Assembly (NCBI GenBank): GCA_900114805.1
Contig: FOZN01000003.1
Location: forward strand, 496,001 to 560,000
Length of the DNA stretch: 64,000 nt
Source of the DNA: Agrococcus baldri
GTDB taxonomy: Bacteria > Actinomycetota > Actinomycetes > Actinomycetales > Microbacteriaceae
Reading direction: 5' to 3'
The position numbers and the translations under genes were made by a program. The notes below the pieces were generated by a model that saw only the letters and a list, made by a program, of their open reading frames with translations, was not told where the DNA came from and ran no database searches. The stretch's first letter is position 1. The number at the start of each line of letters is the position of its first letter. This document shows, piece by piece, positions 41,938 through 54,389 of the stretch.

Positions 41938-44475
41938 GTGAGAGCTATCCGCCGGTTCACCGTCCGCACTTCCCTCCCCGCTCGGCTCGCGCGCCTCGAC
42001 GCGCTGTCGGCCAATCTGCGCTGGTCGTGGCACGAGCCCACGCGCGAGCTGTTCCGCGAGATCTCGCTCGACGGCTGGCGCGCCACCGGGCACGACCCGG
42101 TGCAGCTGCTCGGCTGGGTCGGCACCGAGCGGCTCGAGCAGCTCGCCCAGGACGACGACTTCGTCGCCCGCGTGGACGCGCTCGCCGACGACCTCGACGA
42201 CTACCTCTCGCAGGCGCGGTGGTATCAGTCGCTCGAGGACGTGCCCGAGTCGATCGCCTACTTCTCGCCCGAGTTCGGCATCACGAGCGCCCTGCCGCAG
42301 TACTCCGGCGGCCTCGGCATCCTGGCCGGCGACCACCTGAAGGCGGCCAGCGACCTGGGCGTGCCGATCGTCGGCGTCGGCCTGTTCTACCAGGCCGGCT
42401 ACTTCAAGCAGGCGATCTCGCGGGAGGGCTGGCAGCAGGAGTCGTACCCGGTGCTCGACCCCGACGGCCTGCCGCTGAAGATCCTGCGGGGCGCCGACGG
42501 CACGCACGCGACCGTCGCGCTCGCGCTGCCCGGCGGGCGCACGCTGCACGCGCGCATCTGGCAGGCCACCATCGGCCGTGTGCCGCTGCTGCTGCTCGAC
42601 ACCAACATCCACGAGAACAGCGACGAGCTGCGCACCGTCACCGACCGGCTCTACGGCGGCGGCGGCGAGCAGCGCCTCCAGCAGGAGCTGCTGCTGGGCA
42701 TCGGCGGCGTGCGCGCGCTCGCGGTCTACAGCGAGCTCACCGGTGCGCCGGCCCCGGCGGTCTACCACTCGAACGAGGGCCACGCCGGCTTCCTCGGCAT
42801 CGAGCGCATCTCGCGGCTGATCGCCGAGGGGCTGGGCTTCGACGAGGCGCTGCAGGTCGTGCGCGCCGGCACCGTCTTCACGACCCACACGCCCGTGCCC
42901 GCCGGCATCGACCGCTTCGACGTCGAGCTGGTGCGCAGCCACCTCTCCGGCGACCTCGTCCCGGACGTCGACGTGGCGCGAGTGCTCGAGCTGGGCCGCG
43001 AGGAGGATCCGGCGATCTTCAACATGGCGCAGCTGGGCTTCTCGCTCGCGCAGCGCGCCAACGGCGTCTCGCAGCTGCACGGCAAGGTCTCGCGGCGCAT
43101 GTTCGCCAGCCGCTGGCCCGGCTTCGACCCGGAGGAGGTGCCGATCACCTCCGTCACGAACGGCGTGCATGCGCCCACCTGGACCTCGCCCATCCTCAAG
43201 CACCTGGCCGAGCGCGAGCTCGGCACGCTCGACACCACGCGCTGCGACTGGGACTCGGATGCGGTCTCCGACGAGACGCTCTGGGCGGTGCGCCGCGAGA
43301 TGCGCGAGGCGCTCGTGCAGGAGGCGCGCGAGCGCACCCGCGTCAAGCACGTGCGCAACGAGGGCACGGCACCGCGCTGGGTCGACGAGATGCTCGACCC
43401 GGATGTGCTGACGATCGGCTTCGCCCGCCGGGTGCCGACCTACAAGCGGCTCACGCTCATGCTGCACGACCGCGACCGGCTGCGCTCGCTGCTGACGCAC
43501 CCCGAGCGGCCGGTGCAGCTCATCATCGCCGGCAAGTCGCATCCTGCCGACGAGGCGGGCAAGGCGCTCATCCAGGAGCTCGTGCGCTTCTCGCAGGAGC
43601 CGGACGTGCGCGGTCGCATCGTCTTCCTCGAGAACTACGACATCTCGATGGCGAAGTCGCTCTACCCGGGCTGCGACGTCTGGCTCAACAACCCGCTGCG
43701 CCCGCTCGAGGCGTGCGGCACCTCCGGCATGAAGGCGGCGCTCAACGGCTCGCTCAACCTGTCGATCCTCGACGGCTGGTGGGAGGAGTACTTCGACGGC
43801 AAGAACGGCTGGGCGATCCCCTCCGCGCACGAGCAGATGGATGCCGCCGAGCGCGATGCCTTCGAGGCCAACGCCCTCTACGAGCTGATCGAGCACCAGG
43901 TCGCGCCGCGCTACTACGACCGCGACGAGCGCGGTCTGCCGACGGCCTGGATCGCCTCGATCCGCCACACGCTCGCCGCGATGAGCCCCGAGCTCTCGGC
44001 CGAGCGCATGCTGGCCGAGTACGTCGACCGGCTCTACGCGCCGGCGGCGAAGGCGGCGGCGATCGCGGCCGCCGACGAGGCCCGCGCCGCCCGCGACTTC
44101 GCGGACTGGACCGGGCGGATGCGCGACGGCTTCGGGCAGGTCGAGGTGCAGCACGTGGAGGTCGACGGCGTCGACGTGCCGCCGGTGATCGGCGACGAGG
44201 TGCGCGTGCGTGCGTTCGTCGAGCTGGGGTCGCTGCGCGCCTCGGATGTGACGGTCGAGGTGGTCGCCGGCACGATCACCGAGGAGGGCGACCTGCGCCA
44301 CACGCGCCGGTTCGCGCTCGAGCCGGTGGGCGCTGAGGGCATGGCGCAGCGCTTCGAGTCGGCGATCACCATGCCGGCCGCGGGCACCTTCGGCTACACC
44401 GTGCGCGTGGTGCCGAGGCACCCGATGCTCGCCTCCGATGCCGAGTTGGGGCTGGTCGCCTACGCCAAGGTCTGA
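41938..44475 (+). CDS. glgP: Alpha-glucan (glycogen) phosphorylase
   Basis: PLP-dependent GT35 phosphorylase that releases glucose-1-phosphate from alpha-glucan ends. It belongs to the group with an N-terminal LSANLRWSWHEPTRELF motif and a DUF3417 region. Catalytic-domain blocks include AYFSPEFGI, VYHSNEGHAGFL, TSVTNGVHAPTW and EACGTSGMKAALNGS, in which Lys599 should carry PLP. A C-terminal domain of ~120 residues follows (FVELGSLRASDVTVEVV onward). Length is 845 residues. It is divergent from glgE and convergent with glgX (16-bp overlap). Confidence 0.93.
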   Translation: MRAIRRFTVRTSLPARLARLDALSANLRWSWHEPTRELFREISLDGWRATGHDPVQLLGWVGTERLEQLAQDDDFVARVDALADDLDDYLSQARWYQSLEDVPESIAYFSPEFGITSALPQYSGGLGILAGDHLKAASDLGVPIVGVGLFYQAGYFKQAISREGWQQESYPVLDPDGLPLKILRGADGTHATVALALPGGRTLHARIWQATIGRVPLLLLDTNIHENSDELRTVTDRLYGGGGEQRLQQELLLGIGGVRALAVYSELTGAPAPAVYHSNEGHAGFLGIERISRLIAEGLGFDEALQVVRAGTVFTTHTPVPAGIDRFDVELVRSHLSGDLVPDVDVARVLELGREEDPAIFNMAQLGFSLAQRANGVSQLHGKVSRRMFASRWPGFDPEEVPITSVTNGVHAPTWTSPILKHLAERELGTLDTTRCDWDSDAVSDETLWAVRREMREALVQEARERTRVKHVRNEGTAPRWVDEMLDPDVLTIGFARRVPTYKRLTLMLHDRDRLRSLLTHPERPVQLIIAGKSHPADEAGKALIQELVRFSQEPDVRGRIVFLENYDISMAKSLYPGCDVWLNNPLRPLEACGTSGMKAALNGSLNLSILDGWWEEYFDGKNGWAIPSAHEQMDAAERDAFEANALYELIEHQVAPRYYDRDERGLPTAWIASIRHTLAAMSPELSAERMLAEYVDRLYAPAAKAAAIAAADEARAARDFADWTGRMRDGFGQVEVQHVEVDGVDVPPVIGDEVRVRAFVELGSLRASDVTVEVVAGTITEEGDLRHTRRFALEPVGAEGMAQRFESAITMPAAGTFGYTVRVVPRHPMLASDAELGLVAYAKV

Positions 44476-46643
44476 TCGGCCGGGGGGTCCGCGCTCGGCG
44501 GCCCCGGTTCGTCGGCCCCAGGCGCGGGCTCCTCGAGCGCGGGCGGCGACGGCGGGGTGCGCAGCACCATGACGGTCGCCGCTGGCTCGCCGTCCGTCGG
44601 CAGGCCGTGCACGGCGTAGACCCGCATGCTCATGGCGGTCATCGGCACGCGGGCGCCCGGCTCGATGCGCTCGTCGTCGTGGTGGTCGGCGGCGGAGTCC
44701 CAGAGCAGCTCGAGCTCCGTCGCGCCGTCGGTCTGCGGGGTGACGACGAGGGTGTCGCGCGGCGAGCCGTGGAAGATCACCAGCACGCGCGAGTAGGGCT
44801 CGCCCAGCGGCGTCGACTCGGCGAGCATCTGCATGGTGCGCTCGTGCGAGTGGTCCCAGTCGTCGATCGTCATCGGCTCGCCCGCGGCGTTGCACCACTC
44901 CAGGTGCGAGGAGCCGGCGACGCGCTGCGCGCTCTGGCCGAACCAGAGCGGCCGCAGCGCCGGGTGCTCGCGGCGCAGCTGCAGCAGGCGCTTCGTCTGG
45001 GCGAGGAACGACTCCTGCCAGTCCTTGCGATCCCAGCGCATCCAGGTCAGTGCCGAGTCCTGGCAGTAGGCGTTGTTGTTGCCGCGCTGCGAGCGTCCGA
45101 ACTCGTCGCCCATCGTGAGCATCGGCACGCCGGCCGAGACCAGCAGGGTGCCGAGCAGGTTGCGCATCGAGCGGCGCCGATCCAGCTGCACGCCGACGTC
45201 CTCCGTGCGGCCCTCGACGCCGTGGTTGAACGAGCGGTTGCTGTCGGTGCCGTCGCGGTTGTCCTCGCCGTTGGCCTCGTTGTGCTTACGGTCGTAGCGC
45301 ACCAGGTCGGTGAGCGTGAAGCCGTCGTGAGCGGTGATGAGGTTGACGCTCTCGAGCGGCCCGCGCCGACTGTGGAAGAGCCCGGCCGAGCCGGAGACGG
45401 CGTGCGCGAGCGGGCCGACCCCGGTCGAGCCGGCGCCGCCGTGCCGGAAGGCGCGCAGGTCGCTGAGCCAGAAGTCGCGCACGGTGTCGCGGAAGCGGTC
45501 GTTCCACTCGCTGAAGCCGGCGGGGAAGGAGCCGGTCCTCCAGCCGTCGGGACCGAGGTCCCAGGGCTCGGCGATCATCGTCGCCTCGACCAGCTCCGGC
45601 TCCGAGAGGATGCGCTGCAGCAACGGGTGCTCGGCGTCGAAGTGGCCGTCGGCGCCGCGGCCGAGCACCGGGGCGAGGTCGAAGCGGAAGCCGTCGACGC
45701 CCATCTCGCGGTGCCAGTAGGTGAGCGAGTCGATCACCAGATCCTGCGCGGCGGGCAGCGAGAAGTCGATCGTGTTGCCGCAGCCGGTCCAGTCGATCAG
45801 CGAGCCGTCGCCGTGCACGCGGTAGTAGGAGGCGTTGTCGATCAGCCGCAGGCTCGAGGGCGGGCCGCCGAGCCCCTCCTCGGAGGTGTGGTTGTAGACC
45901 ACGTCGAGCGCGACCTGCAGGCCCGCCTCGTGCAGCAGCCGCACCATGCCCTTGAACTCGCGCAGCACGCCGCCGGTGCCGTCGAACTGCGCGCGGCGCG
46001 AGGCGTAGGCGCCGTGCGGGGCGAAGAACGAGAGCGTGTTGTAGCCCCAGTAGTTCACGCGCCCCTGCTGGATGAGCCGCTGCTCGGAGACGAACAGGTG
46101 CACCGGCAGCAGCTGCACGGTCGTGACGCCGAGCTCCTTGAGGTACCGGAGGGTCGACGGATGCGCGAGGCCGGCGTAGGTGCCGCGCAGCTCGGGCGGC
46201 ATGTGCGGGCTGAGCTTCGTGAGCCCCTTGACGTGCGCCTCGTAGATCACCTGCCGGTCGAGCGGGACCTCGGGCCGCGGCACCCCGCCCCAGTCGAAGG
46301 CGTCGTCGATGACGGTCGCGCGGTGCTGGCCGTGCGGGGTGCGCACGACGCCGCGCGCGTGCGGCGGCAGGGCGTTGCGGGTCCAGTCGAAGGCATGGCC
46401 GGGCCCCTCGGGCCCGTCGATGCCGAGCGCGTACGGCGTGCCGGCGGGCAGCCGGTCGGTCTCGACGACGAACACATCGCCCTGCCGCTGCATCGGGATC
46501 GCATCCAGCAGCCAGTCGGGGTCGTGGCGGTCGAACAGCCGCAGCTCCATGCGCTCCGCGTGCTGCGACCACACGGTGAGCCGCTGGCCGCCCTCGATGC
46601 GCTCGAGCCCGCGGGCACGCTCCAGAGACTGCACCTGCACCAC
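44460..46643 (-). CDS. glgX: Glycogen debranching protein GlgX
   Basis: GH13_11 isoamylase-type enzyme that hydrolyses alpha-1,6 branches left after phosphorylase action. The N-terminal CBM48 (RLTVWSQHAERMELRLFD) precedes the barrel. The nucleophile is Asp322 in DGFRFDLAPVLG and the acid/base Glu359 in IAEPWDLGPDGW; NLITAHDGFTLTDLV carries the third acid. Length is 727 residues, with a Pro/Glu-rich tail after about 690. The start is GTG, 7 nt after a TAGCCT hexamer shared with the divergent gene. The C-terminus overlaps glgP by 16 bp. Confidence 0.95.
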   Translation of the reverse strand: MVQVQSLERARGLERIEGGQRLTVWSQHAERMELRLFDRHDPDWLLDAIPMQRQGDVFVVETDRLPAGTPYALGIDGPEGPGHAFDWTRNALPPHARGVVRTPHGQHRATVIDDAFDWGGVPRPEVPLDRQVIYEAHVKGLTKLSPHMPPELRGTYAGLAHPSTLRYLKELGVTTVQLLPVHLFVSEQRLIQQGRVNYWGYNTLSFFAPHGAYASRRAQFDGTGGVLREFKGMVRLLHEAGLQVALDVVYNHTSEEGLGGPPSSLRLIDNASYYRVHGDGSLIDWTGCGNTIDFSLPAAQDLVIDSLTYWHREMGVDGFRFDLAPVLGRGADGHFDAEHPLLQRILSEPELVEATMIAEPWDLGPDGWRTGSFPAGFSEWNDRFRDTVRDFWLSDLRAFRHGGAGSTGVGPLAHAVSGSAGLFHSRRGPLESVNLITAHDGFTLTDLVRYDRKHNEANGEDNRDGTDSNRSFNHGVEGRTEDVGVQLDRRRSMRNLLGTLLVSAGVPMLTMGDEFGRSQRGNNNAYCQDSALTWMRWDRKDWQESFLAQTKRLLQLRREHPALRPLWFGQSAQRVAGSSHLEWCNAAGEPMTIDDWDHSHERTMQMLAESTPLGEPYSRVLVIFHGSPRDTLVVTPQTDGATELELLWDSAADHHDDERIEPGARVPMTAMSMRVYAVHGLPTDGEPAATVMVLRTPPSPPALEEPAPGADEPGPPSADPPADQTLA

Positions 46644-46663
46644 GCGCTCTAGGCTATGGGGTC
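46644..46663. promoter_or_regulatory. Bidirectional promoter: one symmetric -10 for glgX and cysteine desulfurase
   Basis: Only 20 bp separate the two divergent start codons. TAGGCTA at 46650-46656 reads TAGGCT on the plus strand (8 nt before the ATG at 46664) and TAGCCT on the minus strand (7 nt before the GTG at 46643). Both transcripts would be nearly leaderless and use the same bases. Confidence 0.55.
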
Positions 46664-47827
46664 ATGCGGCTCTTCGATCACGCCGCCGCCACGCCCATGC
46701 GCGAGACGGTGCGGCAGGCGCTCGCGAGTGCCGAGCCGCTCGCCAATCCGGCGTCGACCCACCGCGAGGGCCAGCGCGCCCGCGCCGTGCTCGAGGATGC
46801 GCGCGAGCGGCTCGCCGCGACGCTCGGCGCACACCCGACCGAGGTGATCTTCACCTCCGGCGGCACCGAGTCGATCAACCTGGCGCTCAAGGGCGCCTGG
46901 TGGGCGGCGCGCGCCGCAGGCGGGTCCGGCGCAGGTGGCCTCGGTGCTCCGAACCGCGGCGCCATCGTCGTGCCGGTCGCCGAGCATCACGCGACGCTCG
47001 ACGCGGTCGAGTGGCTCGAGCGGCAGGGCGCCGAGCTGCGCTGGGTCGGCGTCGACGCGCACGCCGTGACCGACCACGAGGCCTTCGCGACGGCCCTCGT
47101 CGACGGCGGCACCGCATCCGTCGCCACCATGCTCGTCGCCAGCAACGAGCTGGGCTCCCTGCAGCCGATCGGCGCGGTGGCGGATGCGTCGGCGCGCGCA
47201 GGCGTGCCGCTGCACCTCGACGCCGTGGGCGCGTTCGGGCACCTGCCGGTGCGGTTCGCCGAGACGGGCGCCTCGCTGATGAGCGTCGCGAGCCACAAGA
47301 TCGGGGGGCCGCACGGCGTCGGCGCGCTGCTGGTGCGGCGCGATGCGAAGCTGGAGGCGCTGCATCACGGAGGCGGGCAGCAGCGCGGGCTGCGCTCGGG
47401 CACGCAGGATGCGCTGGGTGCGTCGCTGTTCGCGCTCGCCGCGGAGGAGGCGCTCGCGGAGCTCGACGCCGAGTCGGCGCGGCTGCGCGGGCTGACCGAG
47501 CGCATCCTGGCCGCCGTCGCAGACCTGCCGGGCGTGCGGGTGCTCGCGACCGACGAGCGACTGCCGCACATCGCTCACTTCGTCGTCGATGGAGCGCAGG
47601 GGGAGTCGCTGCAGTTCCTGCTCGATGAGGCCGGCTTCGCGGTCTCGAACGGCTCGGCCTGCTCGGCGGGCGTCTCGCGCGAGAGCCACGTGGTGCGCGC
47701 GTGCGGTCTCGAGGGGGTCGCCCCGCTGCGCATCTCGCTCGGCCGCACCACGACCGCCGCCGACGCCGACGCGCTGCTGGCTGCACTGCCCGCCGCGATC
47801 GAGCGCGCCCGCGCACTCTCGCGCTGA
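46664..47827 (+). CDS. Cysteine desulfurase (NifS/IscS family)
   Basis: PLP enzyme that takes sulfur from cysteine as a persulfide. It has FTSGGTESINLALKG, AEHHATLDAVEW (the His stacking on PLP), Lys212 in SVASHKIGGPHGVG as the PLP lysine, and Cys333 in NGSACSAGVSRESHVV as the persulfide cysteine. Length is 387 residues. The next gene on this strand is mnmA, so its likely job is to feed sulfur to tRNA thiolation; iron-sulfur assembly is also possible. Confidence 0.93.
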   Translation: MRLFDHAAATPMRETVRQALASAEPLANPASTHREGQRARAVLEDARERLAATLGAHPTEVIFTSGGTESINLALKGAWWAARAAGGSGAGGLGAPNRGAIVVPVAEHHATLDAVEWLERQGAELRWVGVDAHAVTDHEAFATALVDGGTASVATMLVASNELGSLQPIGAVADASARAGVPLHLDAVGAFGHLPVRFAETGASLMSVASHKIGGPHGVGALLVRRDAKLEALHHGGGQQRGLRSGTQDALGASLFALAAEEALAELDAESARLRGLTERILAAVADLPGVRVLATDERLPHIAHFVVDGAQGESLQFLLDEAGFAVSNGSACSAGVSRESHVVRACGLEGVAPLRISLGRTTTAADADALLAALPAAIERARALSR

Positions 47828-47845
47828 CGCATCCGCCTCGGTTGC

Positions 47846-47885
47846 GGTTCTGCGTCCCAGTGGACGCCCACAAGGGCGCAGAACC
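47846..47885 (+). terminator. Hairpin between the desulfurase gene and mnmA
   Basis: GGTTCTGCG (47846-47854) pairs with CGCAGAACC (47877-47885), with CCC/GGG continuing inside after a bulge. It may reduce read-through into mnmA, which has its own TACCCT hexamer downstream. Confidence 0.4.
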
Positions 47886-47906
47886 TGAACCGGCGAGCGG
47901 CGCCGC

Positions 47907-47912
47907 TACCCT
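47907..47912 (+). promoter_or_regulatory. -10 hexamer TACCCT of mnmA
   Basis: TACCCT lies 44 nt before the mnmA ATG, which has GGGAGG (47946-47951) upstream, so this is a leadered transcript. Confidence 0.4.
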
Positions 47913-47956
47913 TGATGGGCAGAACGCCGCGATGAACAGAGTGCAGGGAGGTGCGC

Positions 47957-49063
47957 ATGAAGGTGCTGGCAGCCATGTCGGGCGGGGTCGACTCCGCCGT
48001 CGCAGCCGCGCGCGCCGTCGACGCCGGGCACGAGGTCGTCGGCGTGCACCTGGCGCTCAGCCGCATGCCCGGCACCCTGCGCACCGGCAGCCGCGGCTGC
48101 TGCACCGTCGAGGACGCGATGGATGCGCGCCGCGTCGCCGACCGGCTCGGCATCCCGTTCTACGTCTGGGACTTCTCCGAGCGCTTCCACGCCGACGTGG
48201 TGCAGGACTTCGTCGACGAGTATGCCGCGGGCCGCACGCCGAACCCCTGCCTGCGCTGCAACGAGAAGATCAAGTTCGAGGCGCTGCTCGACCGCGCGAT
48301 CGGGCTCGGCTTCGACCGCGTCGTCACCGGGCACTACGCGCGCGTCGAGCATCCCGCGTCGGGCGTCGAGCTCCACCGCGCCGCCGACTGGGCGAAGGAC
48401 CAGTCGTACGTGCTGGGCGTGCTCACCGCCGAGCAGCTCGCGCACTGCTGGTTCCCGCTCGCGTCGACGCCCACCAAGGCAGAGGTGCGCGCCGAGGCGG
48501 CAGAGCGCGGCTTCCTGCTGGCGCAGAAGCCCGACAGCCACGACATCTGCTTCATCCCCGACGGCGACACCCGCGGCTTCCTCGCCGAGCGGCTCGGCTC
48601 CGACCCCGGGGAGATCGTCGACCGCGACGGCGCCGTCGTCGGCAGCCACGAGGGCGTGCACGGCTACACCGTCGGCCAGCGCCGCGGCATGGCGCTCGGC
48701 GTGCCCTCGCCCGACGGCCGCCCGCGCTTCGTGCTCGAGGTGAAGCCCTCCACCCGTCAGCTGGTCGTCGGGCCGAAGGAGGCGCTCGCCGTCTCGCGCC
48801 TGGCCGGCACCCGCATCTCCCACGCCGGCGCACCGCATCCGGATCTCGCCGACGGCCTCGACATCGAGGTGCAGATCCGCGCGCACGCCGATCCGGTGCC
48901 CGCTCACGCGCGCATGGTCGGCGACGAGCTCGTCATCGACGCGGTCGACCCGCTCACGGGCGTCGCGACCGGCCAGTCGGCCGTGCTCTACCTCGGCACC
49001 CGGGTGCTCGGGCAGGTGACGATCGACCGGACGGTCGCCGCCGACGAGCTGGTGGGCGGCTGA
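47957..49063 (+). CDS. mnmA: tRNA-specific 2-thiouridylase MnmA
   Basis: ATP-dependent enzyme that thiolates U34 of tRNAs for Glu, Gln and Lys. The P-loop is SGGVDS at residues 8-13. Cys98 ([12 protein letters not shown]) and Cys198 ([10 protein letters not shown]) match the E. coli catalytic pair. [10 protein letters not shown] and the C-terminal beta domains complete it at 368 residues. The ATG is chosen over the GTG at 47951 because GGGAGG lies 5 nt before the ATG. It follows the desulfurase that probably supplies its sulfur. Confidence 0.96.
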   Translation: MKVLAAMSGGVDSAVAAARAVDAGHEVVGVHLALSRMPGTLRTGSRGCCTVEDAMDARRVADRLGIPFYVWDFSERFHADVVQDFVDEYAAGRTPNPCLRCNEKIKFEALLDRAIGLGFDRVVTGHYARVEHPASGVELHRAADWAKDQSYVLGVLTAEQLAHCWFPLASTPTKAEVRAEAAERGFLLAQKPDSHDICFIPDGDTRGFLAERLGSDPGEIVDRDGAVVGSHEGVHGYTVGQRRGMALGVPSPDGRPRFVLEVKPSTRQLVVGPKEALAVSRLAGTRISHAGAPHPDLADGLDIEVQIRAHADPVPAHARMVGDELVIDAVDPLTGVATGQSAVLYLGTRVLGQVTIDRTVAADELVGG

Positions 49064-49073
49064 CAAGCCCCAC

Positions 49074-49649
49074 TCAGTGGTGGCCGTGGTGCTCGAGCAG
49101 CGACTCGTCGATCGCCGGGGCGTCGCCCTCGTGGACCTGTTGCACCGCACCGTGCCCGCCGTGCCCGTCGTGCTCACCGTGGGGCACCGCGTAGCGGCCC
49201 GCCTCGGTGCCGGCCAGCGCGGCGGTCGCCACGGCGGCCACGACAGTCGCGGAGGCGGCGATCGACAGCAGCGCGGGCACGGCGCGAGGCTCGTCGCTGC
49301 CTGCCGGATGCGGGCGGGCCAGCAGTGCGGCGGCGGCGAGTGCGAGCGCGCTCTCACCGAGCATGGGCCCGAGCGGCAGCACCGCGGCCGCCCCGGGCAG
49401 CGCCGCGAGCGCGGCGACCCACGCGACCGTCGGCAGCGCGAGCGGTGCGAGGACGGCGACGGCCGGCAGCGGGCGCCCGCGCAGCGCCAGCACGGCCACC
49501 ACGCCCTGCCCGAGACCGGCCGCCACCAGGGGCAGCGCCAGCCATGGCACCGCGGCGAGGGCAGAGGGAGCGGCGCCCACCGCCAGTGCGACGAGCGCCG
49601 CCCCGAGCGCCGCGACGGCCCCCGCCATCCGCAGCAGCGCAGCCATCAT
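49074..49649 (-). CDS. Membrane protein with histidine-rich C-terminal tail
   Basis: I do not recognise a family. The 191-residue product has about five Ala/Leu/Val-rich hydrophobic segments (roughly to residue 150). A hydrophilic tail of ~40 residues follows that contains HGEHDGHGGHG and ends EHHGHH, with ten histidines in all. Such a tail could bind metal ions. The ATG pair at 49649/49646 has AGGAG 4 nt upstream, and the gene starts 5 nt after the DUF4383 gene, so the two form an operon. It converges closely with mnmA. Confidence 0.65.
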   Translation of the reverse strand: MMAALLRMAGAVAALGAALVALAVGAAPSALAAVPWLALPLVAAGLGQGVVAVLALRGRPLPAVAVLAPLALPTVAWVAALAALPGAAAVLPLGPMLGESALALAAAALLARPHPAGSDEPRAVPALLSIAASATVVAAVATAALAGTEAGRYAVPHGEHDGHGGHGAVQQVHEGDAPAIDESLLEHHGHH

Positions 49650-49654
49650 CGCTC

Positions 49655-52684
<3,030 letters not shown>

Positions 52685-52685
<1 letters not shown>

Positions 52686-53191
52686 TGGATGCCATCGCCG
52701 TCCTGACCGAGTCGTTCTCGCGCGTGCCGCTGCTGGCGCGGCGCGCCGTCGAGGGCCTCACGGCCGAGCAGCTCGCCTGGGCGCCCGCCGAGGGCGCGAA
52801 CCCGATCGCCTGGCTCGTGTGGCATCTCGCCCGCGGGCAGGACGCGCAGATCGCACAGGTCGCCGGCACCGATCAGGTCTACGCCTCGGGCTCCTGGGCG
52901 CCCCGGTTCGGACTGCCGTCGGATGCGGACGACACCGGCTACGGCCACGACGAGGAGGATGTGCGCGCCGTGCGCCCGGAGTCCGCGCAGACGCTGCTCG
53001 ACTACCTGGCTGCCGTGCACGAGGCGACGCTGGCCTACCTCGACACGCTCGAGGCGGCGGACCTCGATCGCGTCGTCGACGACGCATGGGATCCGCCCGT
53101 CACGCTCGGCGTGCGGCTGGTGAGCATCGTCGACGACGACGTGCAGCACGCCGGCCAGGCCGCCTACGTGCGCGGGCTGCAGGGCGCGTGA
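52685..53191 (+). CDS. DinB/DUF664-family protein
   Basis: A 168-residue four-helix-bundle protein of the DinB superfamily, which includes mycothiol- and bacillithiol-dependent enzymes. The metal-ligand histidine pattern is visible: His in WLVWHLARGQDAQI and His in DDDVQHAGQAAYVRG near the C-terminus. Specific reaction is unknown. The ATG overlaps the ligA stop (TGATG) and its own stop overlaps the following AAA gene (GTGA), so three genes are translationally chained. Confidence 0.82.
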
Positions 53192-54354
53192 TCGATCGGC
53201 TCGCGATCGAGGGCTACCGCTCGATCCGCTCCCTCGTGGTCGAACTGGCGCCGCTCACGGTCGTGACCGGTCGCAACGGCACCGGCAAGTCGAGCCTCTA
53301 TCGCGCGCTCCGGCTGCTCGCCGCCGCCGGGCAGGCTCGCGCGGTCGCCGAGCTCGCGGCTGACGGTGGGCTCGACGCGGTGCGCTGGGCGGGGCCGGAG
53401 ACGATCAGCCGCGCGGTGCGCGAAGGCGGGCCGACGCAGGGCCTTCGCCGTTCCGGACCCGTCGCGCTGAAGCTCGGCTTCGGCGCTGCCGACGGGCTCG
53501 GCTACGCGATCGACCTCGGGCTGCCGGTACCGCAGGGCGACCCGCAGCATCCGAGCATGTTCGACCGCGACCCGATCATCAAGCAGGAGCACGTCTTCGC
53601 GGGCCTCGACCCGCGCCCAGCCGGCGTGCTGATCGAGCGCAGGGGGCAGCTCGCCCGCGCCAGCGGCGACAGCGGATGGCGCGAGCTCACTCGCGGCCTC
53701 GCGCCGTGGACGTCGGTGCTCGACGAGCACACGGGCGCAGCGGATGCACCGGAGATCGCCGGCGTGCGCCGCACGATGCGCTCGTGGCGGTTCCACGACG
53801 CGTTCCGCACCGACCCGGGGGCACCAGCACGCCAGCCGCACGTCGGCACTCGCAGCCCGCGGCTCGACGACGACGGCGGCAACCTCGCCGCGGTGCTGCG
53901 CACGTCGATCGAGGCGGGCTTCGATCGTGAGATCGCACGCGCGGTCGCCGACGCGTTCGACGGCTCGGGTCTCGAGATCGCCGTGCACGACGGCCGCATG
54001 ACGCCCGTGCTGCACCAGCGCGGCATCCTCCGCACGCTGTCGGCCGCCGAGCTCTCGGACGGCACGCTGCAGTACCTGCTGCTGGTGGCGGCGCTCACGT
54101 CGGTCGAGCAGCCGAGCCTCATCGTGCTCAACGAGCCGGAGCGCAGCCTGCACGTCGAGCTGCTCGCACCGCTGGCCGCGATGGTGCGCCGGGCAGCGGA
54201 GCGCACGCAGGTGCTCGTCGTCACGCACCAGCAGCAGCTGGTCGGCGAGCTCGGCGGCAGCCGCATCGATCTCGAGAAGCAGCACGGCGAGACGATCGTG
54301 TCGGGGCGCGAGGGGCTGCTCGACCAGCCGCCGTGGCACTGGCCGAAGCGCTGA
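53188..54354 (+). CDS. AAA family ATPase (AAA_21/RecF-like)
   Basis: ABC/SMC-type ATPase of 388 residues. It opens IDRLAIEGYRSIRSLVVEL, a typical N-terminal strand of OLD/RecF-like proteins, then Walker A GRNGTGKSS (28-36). The signature region is LSAAELSDGTLQYLLL, and Walker B LIVLNEPERSLH has Asn where Asp is usual. QVLVVTHQQQLVGEL follows. No nuclease (TOPRIM) domain is fused. The role is unknown; position after ligA hints at DNA metabolism only weakly. The GTG overlaps the DinB-like gene's stop. Confidence 0.85.
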   Translation: MIDRLAIEGYRSIRSLVVELAPLTVVTGRNGTGKSSLYRALRLLAAAGQARAVAELAADGGLDAVRWAGPETISRAVREGGPTQGLRRSGPVALKLGFGAADGLGYAIDLGLPVPQGDPQHPSMFDRDPIIKQEHVFAGLDPRPAGVLIERRGQLARASGDSGWRELTRGLAPWTSVLDEHTGAADAPEIAGVRRTMRSWRFHDAFRTDPGAPARQPHVGTRSPRLDDDGGNLAAVLRTSIEAGFDREIARAVADAFDGSGLEIAVHDGRMTPVLHQRGILRTLSAAELSDGTLQYLLLVAALTSVEQPSLIVLNEPERSLHVELLAPLAAMVRRAAERTQVLVVTHQQQLVGELGGSRIDLEKQHGETIVSGREGLLDQPPWHWPKR

Positions 54355-54377
54355 GCCGCCCGCACAGCCGCGCTCGG

Positions 54378-54383
54378 TAGCGT
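54378..54383 (+). promoter_or_regulatory. -10 hexamer TAGCGT, leaderless kinase-fold gene
   Basis: TAGCGT is followed by 6 nt and the ATG at 54390. Confidence 0.5.
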
Positions 54384-54389
54384 GCCGGT

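Noticed and set aside
39879-44336. A 1485-codon plus-strand frame, and a 991-codon minus-strand frame at 41923-44898, across the glucan genes.
   Set aside because: Both are shadows of glgE, glgP and glgX. The true frames carry complete catalytic motifs; these have only low-complexity Arg/Ala/Gly-rich sequence.
53188-54354. AAA ATPase considered as part of an anti-phage system.
   Set aside because: No nuclease, TOPRIM, reverse transcriptase or toxin partner lies nearby, and the neighbours are ligA and housekeeping genes.
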